Positions 17,775-27,141 of a stretch of 64,000 nt of DNA are shown one piece after another. Made by a program: the position numbers and the translations under genes. This DNA is from Gammaproteobacteria bacterium (GTDB lineage: Bacteria > Pseudomonadota > Gammaproteobacteria > Pseudomonadales > Pseudohongiellaceae). The notes beneath the pieces are model-generated. The model searched no databases, was not told the DNA's origin, and worked only from the letters and a program-made list of their open reading frames with translations. Location: assembly GCA_024639905.1 (NCBI GenBank), contig JAHEGE010000002.1, positions 1 to 64,000 on the forward strand. Reading direction: 5' to 3'. Within the stretch, counting starts at the first letter, position 1. The number at the start of each line of letters is the position of its first letter.

Positions 17775-18119
17775 CTAGTTAACTAGCGCGCTAAAAGCGG
17801 CTTCGTCGTAACCCACGACCCAAGCCTGCCCGGCGCGTAGGATAGGTCTCTTGATCACCGACGTTTCTCGTTGGATCAGTGCCAGCGCGCTTGTTTCGTC
17901 GAGCCGGTCTTTTTCCGAGTCGGGCAGTTTGCGCCAGGTTGTGCCTCGCGTATTGATGAGGCGTTCGAGGGGAATGTTAGCGAGTAACTCTGCCGCTAGT
18001 TTGGCATCACAGCCGAGTTTCTTGTAGTCGTGGAAAGAGTACTCGACTCCCTTGGCGTCAAGCCATTTGCGGGCCTTCTTAACTGTGTCGCAATTCGCGA
18101 TTCCGTAGACGATAAGCAT
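17775..18119 (-). CDS. ArsC/Spx-family protein (YffB-like)
   Basis: A 114-residue thioredoxin-fold protein when started at the ATG at 18119. Longer upstream frames run into glnD and lack conservation. The N terminus LIVYGIANCDTVKKARKWL has the family cysteine (Cys10) and the later IKRPIL motif is present. Relatives are annotated as arsenate-reductase-like or YffB; the usual arsenical-resistance neighbours are absent, so arsenate reduction should not be assumed. Homologues commonly sit beside dapD/dapE in gammaproteobacteria. Its start is 25 bp after the glnD stop. Confidence 0.85.
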   Translation of the reverse strand: MLIVYGIANCDTVKKARKWLDAKGVEYSFHDYKKLGCDAKLAAELLANIPLERLINTRGTTWRKLPDSEKDRLDETSALALIQRETSVIKRPILRAGQAWVVGYDEAAFSALVN

Positions 18120-18144
18120 AAATACTGATTCCGTAGGCCGCTGT

Positions 18145-20859
18145 TTAGCCACTAATGCGTTTTTCGAGGGCTTCTTCAATTGTGCTGATTAGCGCGTCCG
18201 CCTCGTCTTCGTCGGTAATGGGAAGGTCGTCGCTATTACTAATATAGAATAAGTCTTCCACACGCTCGCCGAGGGTCGTGATGCGCGCGTCTTTGATGTT
18301 GATAGATTCTTCGACGAAGATTTTCCCGACGGTGGCGAGAATGCCGGAATGGTCGGGGCAGTTAATTTCTAAAGTCGAGTGTGCGCGCCCCGGTAAGTTG
18401 CTTAGTCTGACGATTACCTTGGTGGCAAAATACCGCTCTTTGCGACTCTGGCGATATTGCGGAGGCCGCGCGGGTAAATGCTTATTCGCGAGGCTTTCGG
18501 TGAGTGCCTGTTTGATTTCATCGATACGTGTTCGCACCTCTCCGACGGGCTGGCCAGAATCTTCCAAGACGGTGAACGTGTCGAGGCAATAGCCATGGCT
18601 CGAGGTAAAAATGCGCGCACCTTGAACATTAAGGTGTAGCCGTTCGAGCGCAGCGGTCGTGTTGGCGAAAAGAAAGTCGCCGTCCTTGGTGTAGATAAAC
18701 ACTTGAGTCGCGCCTTCGCCATCAATCTTGGTGAGCTCTTGCAGTGCGACGATGGGGCCTTGGTCTCCGCCCTTGACGATGAGTTCGGTATGCCAGGCGA
18801 TGTTTACTGCAGATTCCCGCACAAAATACTCATCGTCCAGATTGTCCCACAGCGCGTCGATCTGCTGCGGCTCGACGGCGCGTTGTATAAGCGCCCGCAT
18901 CGCAGATTCTTTCTTGTCAGCGATGCGCTCTTCCCGATTCTGCGGGTTCTCAAGACCGGCGCGCAGCGCCTGTTTCGCGTTGGTGTAGAGCTGTGACATG
19001 AGCGAGGCGCGCCAGCTATTCCACAGTTCTGGATTCGTTGCGCGAATGTCGGCCACAGTCATCGAATAGAGATAGTCCAGGTGGAGCTTATCGCCCATGA
19101 TCGAGGCGAATTCATGGATAACCTCGGGGTCGGAAATGTCTTTGCGCTGCGCGGTCATCGACATTAACAAGTGCTTGTCTACAAGCCATGAGACGAGCTT
19201 CGCATCCCAGCTGCTGAGGTGGTGGCGCTCACAAAAATTGACGGCATCTACCATGCCGAGTTTTGAGTGATCGCCGCCGCGGCCTTTCGCAATGTCGTGA
19301 TACAGGCCGGCTATGTAGAGTAGTTCGATCTTCGGTAGGTTTTTAACGACACTCGAAACCCCAGGGAACTCATGAGCAGTCTCAGGAAGCCAGAGCCGGC
19401 GCATATTTTCCACGACCTGAAGCGTGTGGGCATCGACCGTATAAATATGGAAGAGGTCGTGCTGCATCTTGCCCATAATTTTGCCGAATTCTGGCAAATA
19501 GCGGCCGAGGATGCCGTAGCGAGCCATGCGCCTGAGCTGGAAGGTCACCTTGTTAGGCGAGCGTAGGAGTTCCATAAACAGCGTGACACAGCGGATGTCT
19601 GCGCGGAACTCGTCATCGATCAGGTGGCGGCTATCGCGGATTAGGCGAATAGTAGAGGCGCGTACGCCTTGAATCTCTGGATGCTGTGCACACAGCACGA
19701 ACACTTCCAAAAGCGCGAAGGGCGAGCGCTTGAATACGCGATTGTCGACGACCTCGAGGCTGTCGTTATGAATCTGGAAACGATTGTTCAGTGGCGTGAT
19801 GCGCTCGCGCTCATCTGCGCGCAGTATGACCTCGTCGAAGTGTTGCAGTAGTAGGTCGTTTAGCCCGCGCACTGTGCCGACGGTGCGGTAGTAGCGCTGC
19901 ATGAGCTTTTCGACTCCCAGACTTAGTTCGTCGTCCTCGTAGCCAAATATTTTCGCCAGCTCTCGTTGCTTGTCGAAAAGGAGTCTGTCTTCGCGGCGTC
20001 CTTCTAAAAGATGGAGGCCGTAACGTACGCGCCAGAGGAATTTCTGCCCCTTGTCGATAAGCGCTCTTTCGACCTCGGTAAGAAAGCCCAAGTCCTGCAA
20101 GTCGCGGAAGGACGAGGCATTGAAATGGCGCTTCGCGACCCAGGCGATGGTTTGAATATCCCTCAGGCCTCCTGGCGAGGTCTTTACATTGGGCTGCAGC
20201 GCATAATCGATGTCATGGTATTTGTCATGGCGTGCGAGCTGTTCGTCCCACTTGGCACGCATGAATTTCTTGATTGGCCATACGCGCTTGGTGGTGGTGG
20301 CGCGGTACATTTCTTCCTGTAGCGCGTCCGGGCCAATAAGCGTGCGCGACTCCATGAGGGCGGTGGCCACAGTGATGTCATTACTCGCCTCCTGCACACA
20401 CTGTTTGATAGAGCGGACGCTCTGGCCAATTTCTAGCCCGATGTCCCAAAGTAGGGTGAGAAATCCGCTTACTGCGGCCTTGATGGCCTTGTCTGGCGTC
20501 TTTTTCGTCAGGAGGAGGATGTCGATATCCGAGTGGGGCGCGAGCTCTCCGCGGCCAAAACCGCCGACTGCCACCAGCGCAATGTCACCCTGGGGCCACG
20601 CTTGCCGTTGCCAGGCGAGGATAAGGATCTGGTCAACGACCCATGCCCGGCCGCGGACGATCGCTTCAATATCGTCGTTGTCTTTAAAGCGGTCATCGAG
20701 TTTAGCGCCAGCGTGCTCTAACGCCTGCTTAAGACAATTTACAGGGGGGGCTCCGGCGTCGAGAGTGCCGCGCAACGCGCTGATGTCTAATAGGCTTGCG
20801 TCTGGGCTAGGTTTGCTTAGCGTGACGGTGGTGACATCGAGTGGTTCGGGCGTGCTCAC
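18145..20859 (-). CDS. glnD: Bifunctional [protein-PII] uridylyltransferase/uridylyl-removing enzyme
   Basis: A 904-residue nitrogen sensor that uridylylates PII proteins when glutamine is low and removes the UMP when it is high. Domains in order: nucleotidyltransferase (GGFGRGELAPHSDIDILLL, about residues 90-110), GlnE-type helical region, HD phosphohydrolase (YHDIAKGRGGDHS, about 510-525), and two C-terminal ACT glutamine-sensing domains (about 690-775 and 800-880). The GTG at 20859, overlapping the map stop as GTGA, gives the normal length. A longer frame begins inside map and adds an arginine-rich, unlikely N terminus. map-glnD order is conserved. Confidence 0.95.
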   Translation of the reverse strand: MSTPEPLDVTTVTLSKPSPDASLLDISALRGTLDAGAPPVNCLKQALEHAGAKLDDRFKDNDDIEAIVRGRAWVVDQILILAWQRQAWPQGDIALVAVGGFGRGELAPHSDIDILLLTKKTPDKAIKAAVSGFLTLLWDIGLEIGQSVRSIKQCVQEASNDITVATALMESRTLIGPDALQEEMYRATTTKRVWPIKKFMRAKWDEQLARHDKYHDIDYALQPNVKTSPGGLRDIQTIAWVAKRHFNASSFRDLQDLGFLTEVERALIDKGQKFLWRVRYGLHLLEGRREDRLLFDKQRELAKIFGYEDDELSLGVEKLMQRYYRTVGTVRGLNDLLLQHFDEVILRADERERITPLNNRFQIHNDSLEVVDNRVFKRSPFALLEVFVLCAQHPEIQGVRASTIRLIRDSRHLIDDEFRADIRCVTLFMELLRSPNKVTFQLRRMARYGILGRYLPEFGKIMGKMQHDLFHIYTVDAHTLQVVENMRRLWLPETAHEFPGVSSVVKNLPKIELLYIAGLYHDIAKGRGGDHSKLGMVDAVNFCERHHLSSWDAKLVSWLVDKHLLMSMTAQRKDISDPEVIHEFASIMGDKLHLDYLYSMTVADIRATNPELWNSWRASLMSQLYTNAKQALRAGLENPQNREERIADKKESAMRALIQRAVEPQQIDALWDNLDDEYFVRESAVNIAWHTELIVKGGDQGPIVALQELTKIDGEGATQVFIYTKDGDFLFANTTAALERLHLNVQGARIFTSSHGYCLDTFTVLEDSGQPVGEVRTRIDEIKQALTESLANKHLPARPPQYRQSRKERYFATKVIVRLSNLPGRAHSTLEINCPDHSGILATVGKIFVEESINIKDARITTLGERVEDLFYISNSDDLPITDEDEADALISTIEEALEKRISG

Positions 20860-21629
20860 AGCGTGTCGTCTGCGCGCAGGGTAAAGACTTCGAAGCCGTT
20901 GGCGGTGACCGCGAGGGTATGCTCCCACTGAGCAGAGAGGCGTCTGTCCTTGGTGGTGACTGTCCAGCCGTCGGCGCGCGACAGTTTGTTGTGGCGCGTG
21001 CCGGCATTAAACATCGGCTCAATGGTGAACGTCATGCCTTCTTCGAGCACCAGCCCGGTTCCTGCGCGGCCGTAATGCAAGACCTGCGGCTCTTCATGGA
21101 ACACGCGGCCGATGCCGTGACCGCAGTATTCCCGCACGACAGAATAGTTGTTGCCTTCACCGTGCGCTTGGATGATCGCGCCGATGTCGCCTAGCGTGGT
21201 GCCAGGGCGCACGATCTCGATACCTTTATACATCGCCTCTTGGGTCACGCGAATGAGCCTCTGGGCGTGCTCGGGCACCTCGCCCACACAAAACATGCGC
21301 GAGGTATCGCCGTGGTATTCGTCTTTGATGACGGTGACATCGATATTGATGATATCGCCGACCTTAAGCACCTTGTCGTCGCTGGGGATGCCATGGCAGA
21401 TGACGTGGTTGACCGATGTGCAGACGGATTTGGGGAAGCCGTTGTAGTTGAGCGGTGCCGGAATAGCGTGCTGCACGTCGACGATGTAGTTGTGACAGAG
21501 CCTATCGAGTTCCCCCGTAGTAACGCCGGGCACGACGTAGGGGGCGATCATTTCAAGGACTTCGGCGGCGAGCTTGCCGGCGACGCGCATCTTTACTATT
21601 TCATCAGCGGTTTTGAGTTGAACTGTCAT
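20856..21629 (-). CDS. map: Methionine aminopeptidase type I
   Basis: A 257-residue cytoplasmic metalloprotease that removes initiator methionine. The N terminus (KTADEIVKMRVAGKLAAEVL), the first metal-binding aspartate region (NIDVTVIKDEYHGDTSRMF, about 95-113), HGIGRVFHEEP (about 170-180) and a late TIEPMF with Glu are all present. It lacks an N-terminal zinc finger, as in type Ia enzymes. It diverges from rpsB across a 444-bp regulatory region and is translationally coupled to glnD. Confidence 0.96.
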   Translation of the reverse strand: MTVQLKTADEIVKMRVAGKLAAEVLEMIAPYVVPGVTTGELDRLCHNYIVDVQHAIPAPLNYNGFPKSVCTSVNHVICHGIPSDDKVLKVGDIINIDVTVIKDEYHGDTSRMFCVGEVPEHAQRLIRVTQEAMYKGIEIVRPGTTLGDIGAIIQAHGEGNNYSVVREYCGHGIGRVFHEEPQVLHYGRAGTGLVLEEGMTFTIEPMFNAGTRHNKLSRADGWTVTTKDRRLSAQWEHTLAVTANGFEVFTLRADDTL

Positions 21630-22073
21630 GGCCTGGCATTACTCGAGCGGTGTGTCGTTAGAACGGAATTGTAAAGCACGACGAGGCGCAATACGAGGCT
21701 CTGCGGGGGCAGGCGCGCGTTTAACCTGTCCAAAGTTGCCGTGAGTTTGCAGCTTTCCGGCGCTTAAATCTTTAATCGAAAGGCTCTGTATGGTATAAAG
21801 CGCGGCGATTTGAGGATCGTAGAGTTTCTATGGCGCTATTTGGGGTCGCAGATTTCTACGAGAAAATCTTAAAATTGTATAAATATCATAAACTAATGTC
21901 GCACACTTATCGTCACGTCTGATCTGGGTGCCGCGCACTCCTTCTGTGATCTGCCGCTCGCCGGCATAGCACACCGCTGTTTGTACTCTCCGAGTGCACT
22001 TGGCGAGAAGAGGAGAAGAGCGCGGTTGATCGATGGGATAAGTGGAGGCCTAACCCAATACAAAGGAATGACT
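21630..22073. other. map-rpsB divergent intergenic region
   Basis: A 444-bp non-coding region between divergent map and rpsB. It carries a candidate rpsB promoter (extended -10 at 21791-21799) and a second A/T-rich patch near 21870-21895. A leader of roughly 270 nt precedes rpsB. In gammaproteobacteria this leader usually carries the S2 autoregulatory element. I cannot confirm its fold by eye. An upstream in-frame ATG at 21981 would extend rpsB but has no family support. Confidence 0.55.
21791..21806 (+). promoter_or_regulatory. Putative rpsB promoter with GC-rich discriminator
   Basis: TGGTATAAA (21791-21799) is an extended -10. The bases that follow, GCGCGGCG, form a GC-rich discriminator typical of ribosomal-protein promoters inhibited by ppGpp. 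The -35 is weak (TTTAAT at 21771-21776). By eye. Confidence 0.45.
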
Positions 22074-22931
22074 ATGTCAGTAACAATGAAAGAAATGCTC
22101 CGCGCGGGCGTGCACTTCGGCCACCAGAGCCGCTACTGGAACCCCAAGATGGATCAGTTCATCTTTGGTGCCCGTAACAAGATTCACATCATCAACCTCG
22201 AGCATACGCTCCCGGCGATGAACAAGGCCCTAGACGAAATCAGCAATATGGCTGAGAAGAATCGCAAGATCCTCTTCGTCGGTACCAAGCGTGCCGCGTC
22301 AAAGATCGTTGGCCTCGAAGCAGAACGTGCTGGTATGCCGTTCGTGAACCACCGTTGGCTCGGCGGCATGCTGACCAACTACAAGACAATCCGCGGTTCG
22401 ATCAAGCGCTTGAAAGAGCTCGAGACTCAAGAAGCCGACGGTACGTTCAACCGCTTGACGAAGAAAGAAGCGCTCATGCGCACGCGTGCGAAAGAGAAGC
22501 TTATTCGTAGCATCGGCGGTATTAAGGATATGGGCGGCCTGCCTGACGCGCTGTTCGTGATCGACGTCGAGCACGAGCGCATCGCGGTAACCGAGGCGAA
22601 CAACCTGCGCATTCCCGTCATTGGTGTAGTAGATACCAACAGCAACCCTGACGGCATCGACATCGTGATTCCAGGTAATGACGATGCACAGCGCGCGATT
22701 CAGCTTTACGCCTCGGCTGTGGCGAATGCCTGTATCGAAGGTAAAAAGCGTAACGGCGGTGCTGGCTCGACTAGCGAGTTCGTTGAAGTCGAAGAAGAAA
22801 CTGCAGCGCCCGCAGAAGAAACGGTAGCGGCTGTCGAGGCTGTTGCCGAAGCAGCGCCTGCACCAGTAGCAGAAGAAGCACCAGCGGCGGAACAAGCGCC
22901 TGCTGCTGAAGAGGCCCCAGCTGCAAGCTAG
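22074..22931 (+). CDS. rpsB: 30S ribosomal protein S2
   Basis: A 285-residue small-subunit protein needed to recruit S1. The core matches S2 from [17 protein letters not shown] onward. The start is the ATG at 22074, 7 bases after AAAGGA; the ATG at 22068 touches the ribosome site and the more distant 21981 start adds non-conserved sequence. After the S2 core ends near residue 230 there is a 45-50 residue tail made of Ala, Glu, Pro and Val, making the protein clearly longer than E. coli S2 (241). tsf follows, separated by a terminator-like hairpin. Confidence 0.97.
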   Translation: MSVTMKEMLRAGVHFGHQSRYWNPKMDQFIFGARNKIHIINLEHTLPAMNKALDEISNMAEKNRKILFVGTKRAASKIVGLEAERAGMPFVNHRWLGGMLTNYKTIRGSIKRLKELETQEADGTFNRLTKKEALMRTRAKEKLIRSIGGIKDMGGLPDALFVIDVEHERIAVTEANNLRIPVIGVVDTNSNPDGIDIVIPGNDDAQRAIQLYASAVANACIEGKKRNGGAGSTSEFVEVEEETAAPAEETVAAVEAVAEAAPAPVAEEAPAAEQAPAAEEAPAAS

Positions 22932-22979
22932 GCTCTCCGATTGTTGCTCCTGCCGGCACTGCCGGCAGACGAAGAAGAG

Positions 22980-23001
22980 AGGGGGCGCGAGCCCCCTTTT
23001 T
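22980..23001 (+). terminator. rpsB-tsf intergenic terminator/attenuator
   Basis: AGGGGGC (22980-22986), a GCGA tetraloop and GCCCCCT (22991-22997), followed by TTTT. This compact intrinsic terminator lies 48 bp after rpsB. Since rpsB and tsf are usually cotranscribed, it probably sets their ratio by partial termination. Confidence 0.82.
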
Positions 23002-23050
23002 GTAAGACCAGCTTGTAAGACCAGCTTGTGACTGTGTCACGCTGAGCTGG
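23000..23050 (+). repeat. Tandem 13-bp repeat and inverted repeat before tsf
   Basis: TTGTAAGACCAGC occurs twice head to tail (23000-23012 and 23013-23025). The second copy leads into a hairpin with outer arms CCAGCT/AGCTGG and inner arms GTGAC/GTCAC (23021-23050). The first copy also contains CCAGCT and could compete for the same partner. Confidence 0.6.
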
Positions 23051-23118
23051 GTTAAATTCAGACACCCCAAGAGTCGGCGATAGCCCGACTCGCGATTATT
23101 TTTACAGAGGCAAAGAAC

Positions 23119-24000
23119 ATGGCGAACATAACTGCGGCAATGGTAAAGGACCTGCGTGAGCGCACTGGCCTAGGCATGATGGATTGCAAGAAAGCGCTGT
23201 CGGAGGCTGATGGCGATATCGAAAAGGCGATCGACGACCTGCGAAAAGCGAGTGGCATGAAGGCGGCGAAGAAAGCGAGTCGCGTTGCGGCGGACGGTAT
23301 CGTCCTCACTAAGGTCTCTTCCGATGGCAACTACGGCGTGATCATGGAAGTGAATAGCGAGACAGACTTCGTTGCGCGTGACAGCAGCTTCCTAGGTTTC
23401 GCTAACGACGCCATCACTGCAGCATTCGACAATAAGGACGCTGACGTAGCCGCGATCTTGGTAGGCGGTCTCGAAGATGCGCGCGAGAAACTCGTGCAAA
23501 AAATCGGTGAGAACATCAACATTCGCCGCACCGATCGCCTCGAGTTTAGCGATGCGAACGAAGGCATCGTTGAGAGCTATGTGCACAGCAATAACCGTAT
23601 CGCGGTTTTGATCTCGCTTCGCGGTGGCGACTCTGCGTTAGCGAAAGACATCGCCATGCATGTTGCGGCGGTAAATCCGATGGTTGTACGCGCCGAAGAT
23701 GTGCCAGAAGAGACGCTCGCGAAAGAGTCAGAAATTTACTCTGCGCAGGCACGCGAAAGCGGCAAGCCAGAAGAGATTATCGAGAAGATGATCAGCGGCC
23801 GCTTAAAGAAATACGTCGCGGAAATCAGCTTGCTCGAGCAGCAATTCGTCAAAGATCCCGACACGACCATCTCGCAGCTGCTTAAGGCAGCCGGCGCGGA
23901 CGTCGTTAGCTTTGTACGCTACGAAGTAGGCGAGGGCATCGAGAAGGAAGAAGTCGATTTCGCAGCCGAAGTTGCAGCTCAGCTCGCAGGTTCAAACTAA
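23119..24000 (+). CDS. tsf: Elongation factor Ts
   Basis: A 293-residue nucleotide-exchange factor for EF-Tu. The N-terminal UBA-like domain ([24 protein letters not shown]) and the core TDFVARD at about 81-87, which contacts the EF-Tu magnesium site, are present. Two subdomains and a coiled-coil follow. Length is close to E. coli Ts (283). It follows rpsB and precedes pyrH in the standard order. Confidence 0.98.
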   Translation: MANITAAMVKDLRERTGLGMMDCKKALSEADGDIEKAIDDLRKASGMKAAKKASRVAADGIVLTKVSSDGNYGVIMEVNSETDFVARDSSFLGFANDAITAAFDNKDADVAAILVGGLEDAREKLVQKIGENINIRRTDRLEFSDANEGIVESYVHSNNRIAVLISLRGGDSALAKDIAMHVAAVNPMVVRAEDVPEETLAKESEIYSAQARESGKPEEIIEKMISGRLKKYVAEISLLEQQFVKDPDTTISQLLKAAGADVVSFVRYEVGEGIEKEEVDFAAEVAAQLAGSN

Positions 24001-24046
24001 GCGCTCAACCACCCGGACGCCAAGCCGTTTAGCAGAGGAATAAGCT

Positions 24047-24766
24047 ATGTCGAAACACGATAGAAAGTACAAGCGCATCCTCATAAAACTGAGCGGTGAG
24101 GCACTCACGGGAGACGCCGAGTTCGGGATCGACCCGAAGGTGCTCGACAGGATGGCGGTTGAGATAGGCCAGCTTGTTGGGCTCGGTGTTCAGATTGGCC
24201 TCGTGATCGGTGGCGGCAATCTGTTTCGTGGTGCGGCGCTCAGCGCTGCAGGCATGGAGAGGGTCACCGGCGATCACATGGGCATGCTCGCCACAGTGAT
24301 GAATGGCCTCGCCATGCGCGATGCATTAGAGAGAGCGGGTATCCCGACGCGCGTGATGTCGGCGATCCCTATGAGCGGGGTAGTCGAGCACTACGATCGT
24401 CGCACTGCCATTCGTCATCTCAATGCCTCGGATGTCGTTATCTTCTCTGCCGGCACCGGCAACCCCTTCTTTACTACTGATTCCGCGGCTTGTCTGCGAG
24501 GAATCGAGATTGATGCCGACTTGATCCTCAAGGCGACGAAAGTCGACGGCGTTTACTCGGCCGACCCTGAGAAAGATCCGGCAGCAGTCAAATTCGACCA
24601 CCTTACATTCGATGACGTTATCGAGCAGAAGCTCGGCGTTATGGATCTTACGGCCATTCTTTTAAGCCGAGACCACGGCGTGCCGATCAAGGTATTCAAT
24701 ATGCACCGCCCCGGCGCATTGCTCGCCAACGTGATGGGCGATGCCGATGGCACCCTTATCGACTAG
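24047..24766 (+). CDS. pyrH: UMP kinase
   Basis: A 239-residue hexameric kinase of the amino-acid-kinase fold that phosphorylates UMP to UDP. The N terminus [13 protein letters not shown], the glycine-rich [10 protein letters not shown] at about 54-63, and the [16 protein letters not shown] box are diagnostic. It is the bacterial type, unlike eukaryotic UMP-CMP kinases. It sits between tsf and frr as usual, with 46-bp and 36-bp gaps. Confidence 0.97.
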   Translation: MSKHDRKYKRILIKLSGEALTGDAEFGIDPKVLDRMAVEIGQLVGLGVQIGLVIGGGNLFRGAALSAAGMERVTGDHMGMLATVMNGLAMRDALERAGIPTRVMSAIPMSGVVEHYDRRTAIRHLNASDVVIFSAGTGNPFFTTDSAACLRGIEIDADLILKATKVDGVYSADPEKDPAAVKFDHLTFDDVIEQKLGVMDLTAILLSRDHGVPIKVFNMHRPGALLANVMGDADGTLID

Positions 24767-24802
24767 CCCACGGGTTAACTACTACAAAAAACGGGACTTA
24801 TT

Positions 24803-25360
24803 ATGATCGATGAAATCATTGCCGACGCCGAAGAGCGCATGCAAAAGAGCCTCGCAGCGCTGGATGAAGCCTTCAAGCGTATTCGCACAGGACGGGCGCA
24901 TCCCAGCATTCTCGATACAGTGATGGTGTCCTATTACGGCTCGGATACACCGCTTAACCAACTCGCCAACGTGAACGTGGAAGAGGGCAGAACCCTCATC
25001 GTGTCGCCTTGGGAAAAGCCGATAATCGGCGACATCGAGAAGGCGATCATGAAGTCGGATCTCGGCCTCAATCCATCGAATAATGGTGACACTATCCGCG
25101 TTCCTATGCCTGCTCTAACCGAAGAGACTCGCCGCGAGTACACCAAGCAGGCGAAGAATGAAGCAGAGAACGCACGCATCGCCGTGCGTAATATTCGCCG
25201 CGACGCTAACTCCGACTTCAAAGACCTCGAGAAAGAGAAAGAGATTAGCGAGGACGACCAGCGCCGCGCAGAGGACCTCGTCCAAAAATTGACCGATAAG
25301 ACCACAGCGGCCATCGAGGCTGCGTATCAGGTCAAAGAAGCGGACCTGCTGTCGATCTAG
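24803..25360 (+). CDS. frr: Ribosome recycling factor
   Basis: A 185-residue L-shaped protein that, with EF-G, splits post-termination ribosomes. The sequence from [18 protein letters not shown] through the GRAHPSILD segment to the long C-terminal helix ([20 protein letters not shown]) matches RRF throughout, and the length is the family norm. ATG start. A 133-bp gap to uppS follows. Confidence 0.98.
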   Translation: MIDEIIADAEERMQKSLAALDEAFKRIRTGRAHPSILDTVMVSYYGSDTPLNQLANVNVEEGRTLIVSPWEKPIIGDIEKAIMKSDLGLNPSNNGDTIRVPMPALTEETRREYTKQAKNEAENARIAVRNIRRDANSDFKDLEKEKEISEDDQRRAEDLVQKLTDKTTAAIEAAYQVKEADLLSI

Positions 25361-25493
25361 TCGGCTGCTACGATTTGCGAACTCTCCTTGTCCGGCGCAG
25401 CAGTTGTCAGGTGCAAACCGCTGCTCGATTGGGAGTTAAAGTGGGTATACTGTTGTCTAAACAACAAAGCCGCTTAAGCAAATCGATCTCTTG

Positions 25494-26288
25494 ATGAATC
25501 CGAACTCGAGCCCAGTCCCCGGCGTCCTGCCGAATCACGTCGCTATTGTCATGGACGGCAATAACCGCTGGGCGCGGCAGCGAGGGCTGCGGTCGCAAGA
25601 CGGACACAGCCGGGGTTCAGAGGTGGCGCGCACTATCGTCAGCGCCTGCGTTAGACTCAAAATCCCTTACCTCACACTGTTTGCTTTTAGCAGCGAGAAT
25701 TGGCTGCGCCCGCAGACCGAAGTGCGCTCGCTCATGGCATTGTTTCTCACGGTTTTGCGCCGCGATGAGCTCGCTCAGCTGCAGGCAGAGGGCGTAAAGA
25801 TTCGCTTTATAGGTAACAGGCTTAGTTTTTCGGCAACGCTGCAGCGTGGTATGGCGGAGATTGAGCGCAAGACCGCCGGCAATACAGCCTGCACCGTGTT
25901 TGTTGCCATGGACTACGGGGGGCGCTGGGACATCGCGCAGGCGACGGCTAAATTGGTTGCTAGCCTGCCTGCTGGCAGCGACCTCGGCGAGGCTATTACG
26001 CCCGAGGCGCTCTCAGACCACCTAAGCCTTGCAGGCATCGCTGATCCTGATCTGTGCATCCGCACGGGGGGAGAGAAGCGACTGAGCAACTTCCTCTTGT
26101 GGCAATTTGCCTATACTGAGCTCTATTTTTGCGACACATACTGGCCCGACTTTACTGAAACCGACTTGCGTCTTGCGCTCGACGATTACGCGCTGCGCGA
26201 GCGCCGCTTTGGGGGCAAGGACGCGGAGCCCGACGAGACCGATAATGGCGTCTCTATCAGAGAAAAAACGGGAGTCATGCGTGCTTAA
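25494..26288 (+). CDS. uppS: Undecaprenyl pyrophosphate synthase
   Basis: A 264-residue cis-prenyltransferase that adds eight isoprene units to farnesyl diphosphate to make the C55 carrier. The catalytic loop AIVMDGNNRWARQRG contains Asp21. The later FAFSSENWLRP, DLCIRTGGEKRLSNFLLWQ and ELYFCDTYWPDF blocks are all present. The ATG at 25494 is preferred over an adjacent TTG at 25491; neither has a strong ribosome site. The 3' end overlaps the cdsA start by 8 bp. Confidence 0.96.
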   Translation: MNPNSSPVPGVLPNHVAIVMDGNNRWARQRGLRSQDGHSRGSEVARTIVSACVRLKIPYLTLFAFSSENWLRPQTEVRSLMALFLTVLRRDELAQLQAEGVKIRFIGNRLSFSATLQRGMAEIERKTAGNTACTVFVAMDYGGRWDIAQATAKLVASLPAGSDLGEAITPEALSDHLSLAGIADPDLCIRTGGEKRLSNFLLWQFAYTELYFCDTYWPDFTETDLRLALDDYALRERRFGGKDAEPDETDNGVSIREKTGVMRA

Positions 26289-27141
26289 GCAGCGAATTAT
26301 TACCGCGATTATTTTGCTATTAGCCCTGATTGCACTGACGACTACGGCGGGTCTCGGCGTCTTCGCGTTGATTACCGGTGTTTTAGTGCTCATTGGCGCG
26401 TGGGAGTGGGGGGCGTTCGCAGCCCTCGGCACGAAATCCAGGCTCGCGTTTGTCGCCTCGCTCGCGCTGTCACTGCTGCTGTTAGCTCTCGCCCTGGGGG
26501 TAGGGCCCGAACTGCGTTTCGATACCGATTTCGCACTCGGCATATCCCTGCTAGGCACCTTGTTTTGGGGGCTCATGGTGGCTGCCATCGCGCTCTATCC
26601 GCGCGCTACCGAGAGCTGGAATGACAAGTCGCGTATCTCCGTGATGGGAATGATTTCGCTGCTTTGTACGTGGGTAGGCTTAGTCACCCTCAAAGCTATG
26701 CTAGCTAATGGCGCGCTCGTTATCATGGTCATCATTATGGTTGCGGCGGTAGACGTGGGCGCATTCTTTACCGGCAAGTGGCTCGGCAGGCGCAAGCTGG
26801 CGCCGGCCTTGAGCCCGAATAAGACGTGGGAAGGTGTGTGGGGCGGCGTCGCGCTCAACCTTGCCATTTCTCTTGGCTTCGCGCTTCTCCTAGACCACTA
26901 TCTCAGACCCTTCGCGCCAATCGATTTTGCTGTTTTCGGCGCGCTTGCGTTACTTGTCGCCTTTTTTAGCGTCATCGGGGATCTCGTAGAAAGCATGTTA
27001 AAGCGCAACAGTGAATTAAAAGACAGTGGAGCTATTCTTCCCGGTCATGGCGGCCTGCTCGACCGAATAGATGGTCTGATGGCGGCGACGCCAATCTGTG
27101 TCGCGATCCTCATTCTACTTCTCGGGGTAGGAACGGCATGA
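26281..27141 (+). CDS. cdsA: Phosphatidate cytidylyltransferase
   Basis: A 286-residue membrane enzyme that makes CDP-diacylglycerol from phosphatidic acid and CTP, the branch point of phospholipid synthesis. About seven to eight hydrophobic segments are visible. The family signature KRNSELKDSGAILPGHGG, followed by LLDRIDGL, is near the C terminus. The GTG start at 26281, preceded by GGGAG and overlapping uppS, begins with the typical LKQRIITAIIL. A longer open frame extends back into uppS but is a different-frame extension. The stop overlaps dxr (ATGA). Confidence 0.94.
   Translation: MLKQRIITAIILLLALIALTTTAGLGVFALITGVLVLIGAWEWGAFAALGTKSRLAFVASLALSLLLLALALGVGPELRFDTDFALGISLLGTLFWGLMVAAIALYPRATESWNDKSRISVMGMISLLCTWVGLVTLKAMLANGALVIMVIIMVAAVDVGAFFTGKWLGRRKLAPALSPNKTWEGVWGGVALNLAISLGFALLLDHYLRPFAPIDFAVFGALALLVAFFSVIGDLVESMLKRNSELKDSGAILPGHGGLLDRIDGLMAATPICVAILILLLGVGTA

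Noticed and set aside
17775-18119. Arsenate reductase function for the ArsC-like gene
   Set aside because: No arsenic-resistance neighbours; YffB/Spx-type proteins of this context are not shown to reduce arsenate.
20860-20928. Upstream start for glnD
   Set aside because: It would lie within map, is arginine-rich and unconserved; the GTGA overlap at 20859 is the usual coupled start.
21981-22073. Upstream start for rpsB adding 31 residues
   Set aside because: The added sequence is not conserved in S2; the ATG at 22074 has a well-placed AAAGGA.
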